Source of the DNA: Dorea_D sp963559605
GTDB lineage: Bacteria; Bacillota; Clostridia; Lachnospirales; Lachnospiraceae
DNA length: 42,240 bases
Direction: 5' to 3'
NCBI GenBank assembly: GCA_963559605.1
Contig: CAUWLL010000023.1
Span: 1-42,240 of the forward strand
Shown here: positions 41,546-42,240 of the stretch, one piece after another
Numbering within the stretch: the stretch's first letter is position 1
How the letters are laid out: the number at the start of each line of letters is the position of its first letter
Made by a program: the position numbers and the translations under genes
The notes under the pieces: generated by a model
Seen by the model: the letters and a program-made list of their open reading frames with translations, nothing else
The model's database searches: none
Told to the model about the DNA's origin: nothing

Positions 41546-42240
41546 ATGAAACAGGATATGATCGTAATTCTGGATCTTGGAAGCACTGAAAATACAGTGA
41601 TTGCCAGACAGATTCGTGATATGGGTGTATACAGCGAGATCCATCCGCATGATATTACACCGGAGCAGTTGAAAAAGCTGGATAATGTAAAAGGTATTAT
41701 TTTAAATGGTGGAGAAAACCGCGTAGTAGACGGCAAGCCGGTAGAGGTTTGTGAAGAAATCTATGCGCTTGGTTATCCGGTGATGGCAATCGATCATCCG
41801 ACAGCAAAATGTGCAGAGACTTATGCTCAGCTTCCGTCAGAAGATATGTTGAAAGCGTTTCTTTTTGATACCTGCAAGGCAGAAGCAAACTGGAATATGA
41901 AAAACTTTGTGGAAGATCAGGTAGAATTGATCCGTAAGCAGGTGGGAGATAAAAAAGTGTTGTTGGCGCTGTCCGGCGGTGTTGACAGTTCCGTAGTAGC
42001 AGCGCTTCTTATCAAAGCAATCGGCAAACAGTTAGTCTGCGTACACGTAAATCACGGGCTGATGCGTAAGGGAGAATCTGAGAGCGTTGTAGAAGTGTTT
42101 AAAAACCAGATGGATGCAAATCTGATCTATGTGGATGCCTCTGAGAGATTCCTTGGAAAACTGGAAGACGTGGCAGATCCGGAAGAGAAGAGAAAGATTA
42201 TCGGAGCAGAATTTATCCGTGTATTTGAAGAAGAAGCAAG
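41546..42240 (+). CDS. guaA: GMP synthase, partial, with reduced amidotransferase region
   Basis: 5' part only; the frame is open to the window end (231 codons). The first ~90 residues resemble the start of a glutamine amidotransferase (VILDLGSTENTVIARQI; GIILNGGENRVVDGKPV). The normal catalytic GxCxG motif is absent: after PVMAIDHPTAK the sequence goes straight to the helix before the ATPase, so about 80 residues including the Cys-His-Glu triad are missing. From about residue 135 it is the GuaA ATP-pyrophosphatase: LALSGGVDSSVVAALL, VHVNHGLMRKGES, DPEEKRKIIGAEFIRVFEEE. It converts XMP to GMP using ammonia; here free ammonia or a separate glutaminase subunit is inferred. Such shortened GuaA forms may be common in this family. 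Confidence 0.87.
   Translation, partial: MKQDMIVILDLGSTENTVIARQIRDMGVYSEIHPHDITPEQLKKLDNVKGIILNGGENRVVDGKPVEVCEEIYALGYPVMAIDHPTAKCAETYAQLPSEDMLKAFLFDTCKAEANWNMKNFVEDQVELIRKQVGDKKVLLALSGGVDSSVVAALLIKAIGKQLVCVHVNHGLMRKGESESVVEVFKNQMDANLIYVDASERFLGKLEDVADPEEKRKIIGAEFIRVFEEEA

Overview
The window looks like chromosomal DNA of a gut-type Clostridia, most likely family Lachnospiraceae. The evidence is the low-to-moderate GC, strong AGGAGG ribosome sites, a YesN/YesM-type two-component pair, a minimal SufC/SufB pair, a selenium cluster with yedE/yedF, and a CofE-like protein next to guaA. I cannot name the species. I see no insertion sequence, phage, CRISPR array or plasmid function.

Layout. 1-305: three tRNAs (His, Gln, Lys) and a terminator. 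306-5161: an mgl-type sugar ABC operon (mglB-mglA-mglC). 5258-10736: a YesN-like regulator, a YesM-like sensor kinase and two sugar-binding-protein homologues, which probably sense sugar and may control the mgl operon. 10783-10863: tRNA-Leu on the minus strand. 11005-14002: sufC/sufB, a membrane protein, a 53-residue protein and, on the minus strand, rubredoxin. 14107-15812: an rRNA-type methyltransferase (minus) and a PHP phosphoesterase. 15869-24951: selenium metabolism (yedF, selD with an in-frame UGA selenocysteine codon, selA, selB, a LysR regulator, a NifS-like desulfurase, yedE, a TusA-like protein, a DUF3343 protein). Next are a cysteine desulfidase, glutaminase (minus), a YeiH-type membrane protein and a zinc alcohol dehydrogenase. 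29602-32353: a TetM/EF-G-like GTPase fused to a NYN nuclease domain and broken by a frameshift. 32438-35690: a zinc-ribbon membrane protein (minus), then a cytoplasmic ParB-like/BMP fusion with a metallophosphoesterase. 35762-38986: carB (minus). 39299-42240: cysK, a CofE-like ligase and the 5' part of guaA.

Most unusual points. (1) The mglB product is a circular permutation of the galactose/glucose-binding fold, and a canonical-order homologue lies 8 kb away. The permuted topology is known from Treponema pallidum MglB-2 (Tp0684). (2) Its permease, MglC, has an extra N-terminal cytoplasmic region of about 215 residues that looks coiled-coil. (3) A translational GTPase of the ribosomal-protection type is fused to a YacP/Rae1-like NYN RNase domain, suggesting a factor that enters the ribosomal A site and cuts mRNA; in this genome the nuclease end is out of frame. 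(4) A ParB/sulfiredoxin-like domain is fused to a BMP/PnrA-type ligand-binding domain with no signal peptide, in a two-gene operon with a phosphoesterase that lacks the usual first-motif histidine. (5) GuaA has a shortened amidotransferase region with no recognisable catalytic cysteine.

All family assignments come from reading the translated sequence and recalling family motifs; no database search was run.
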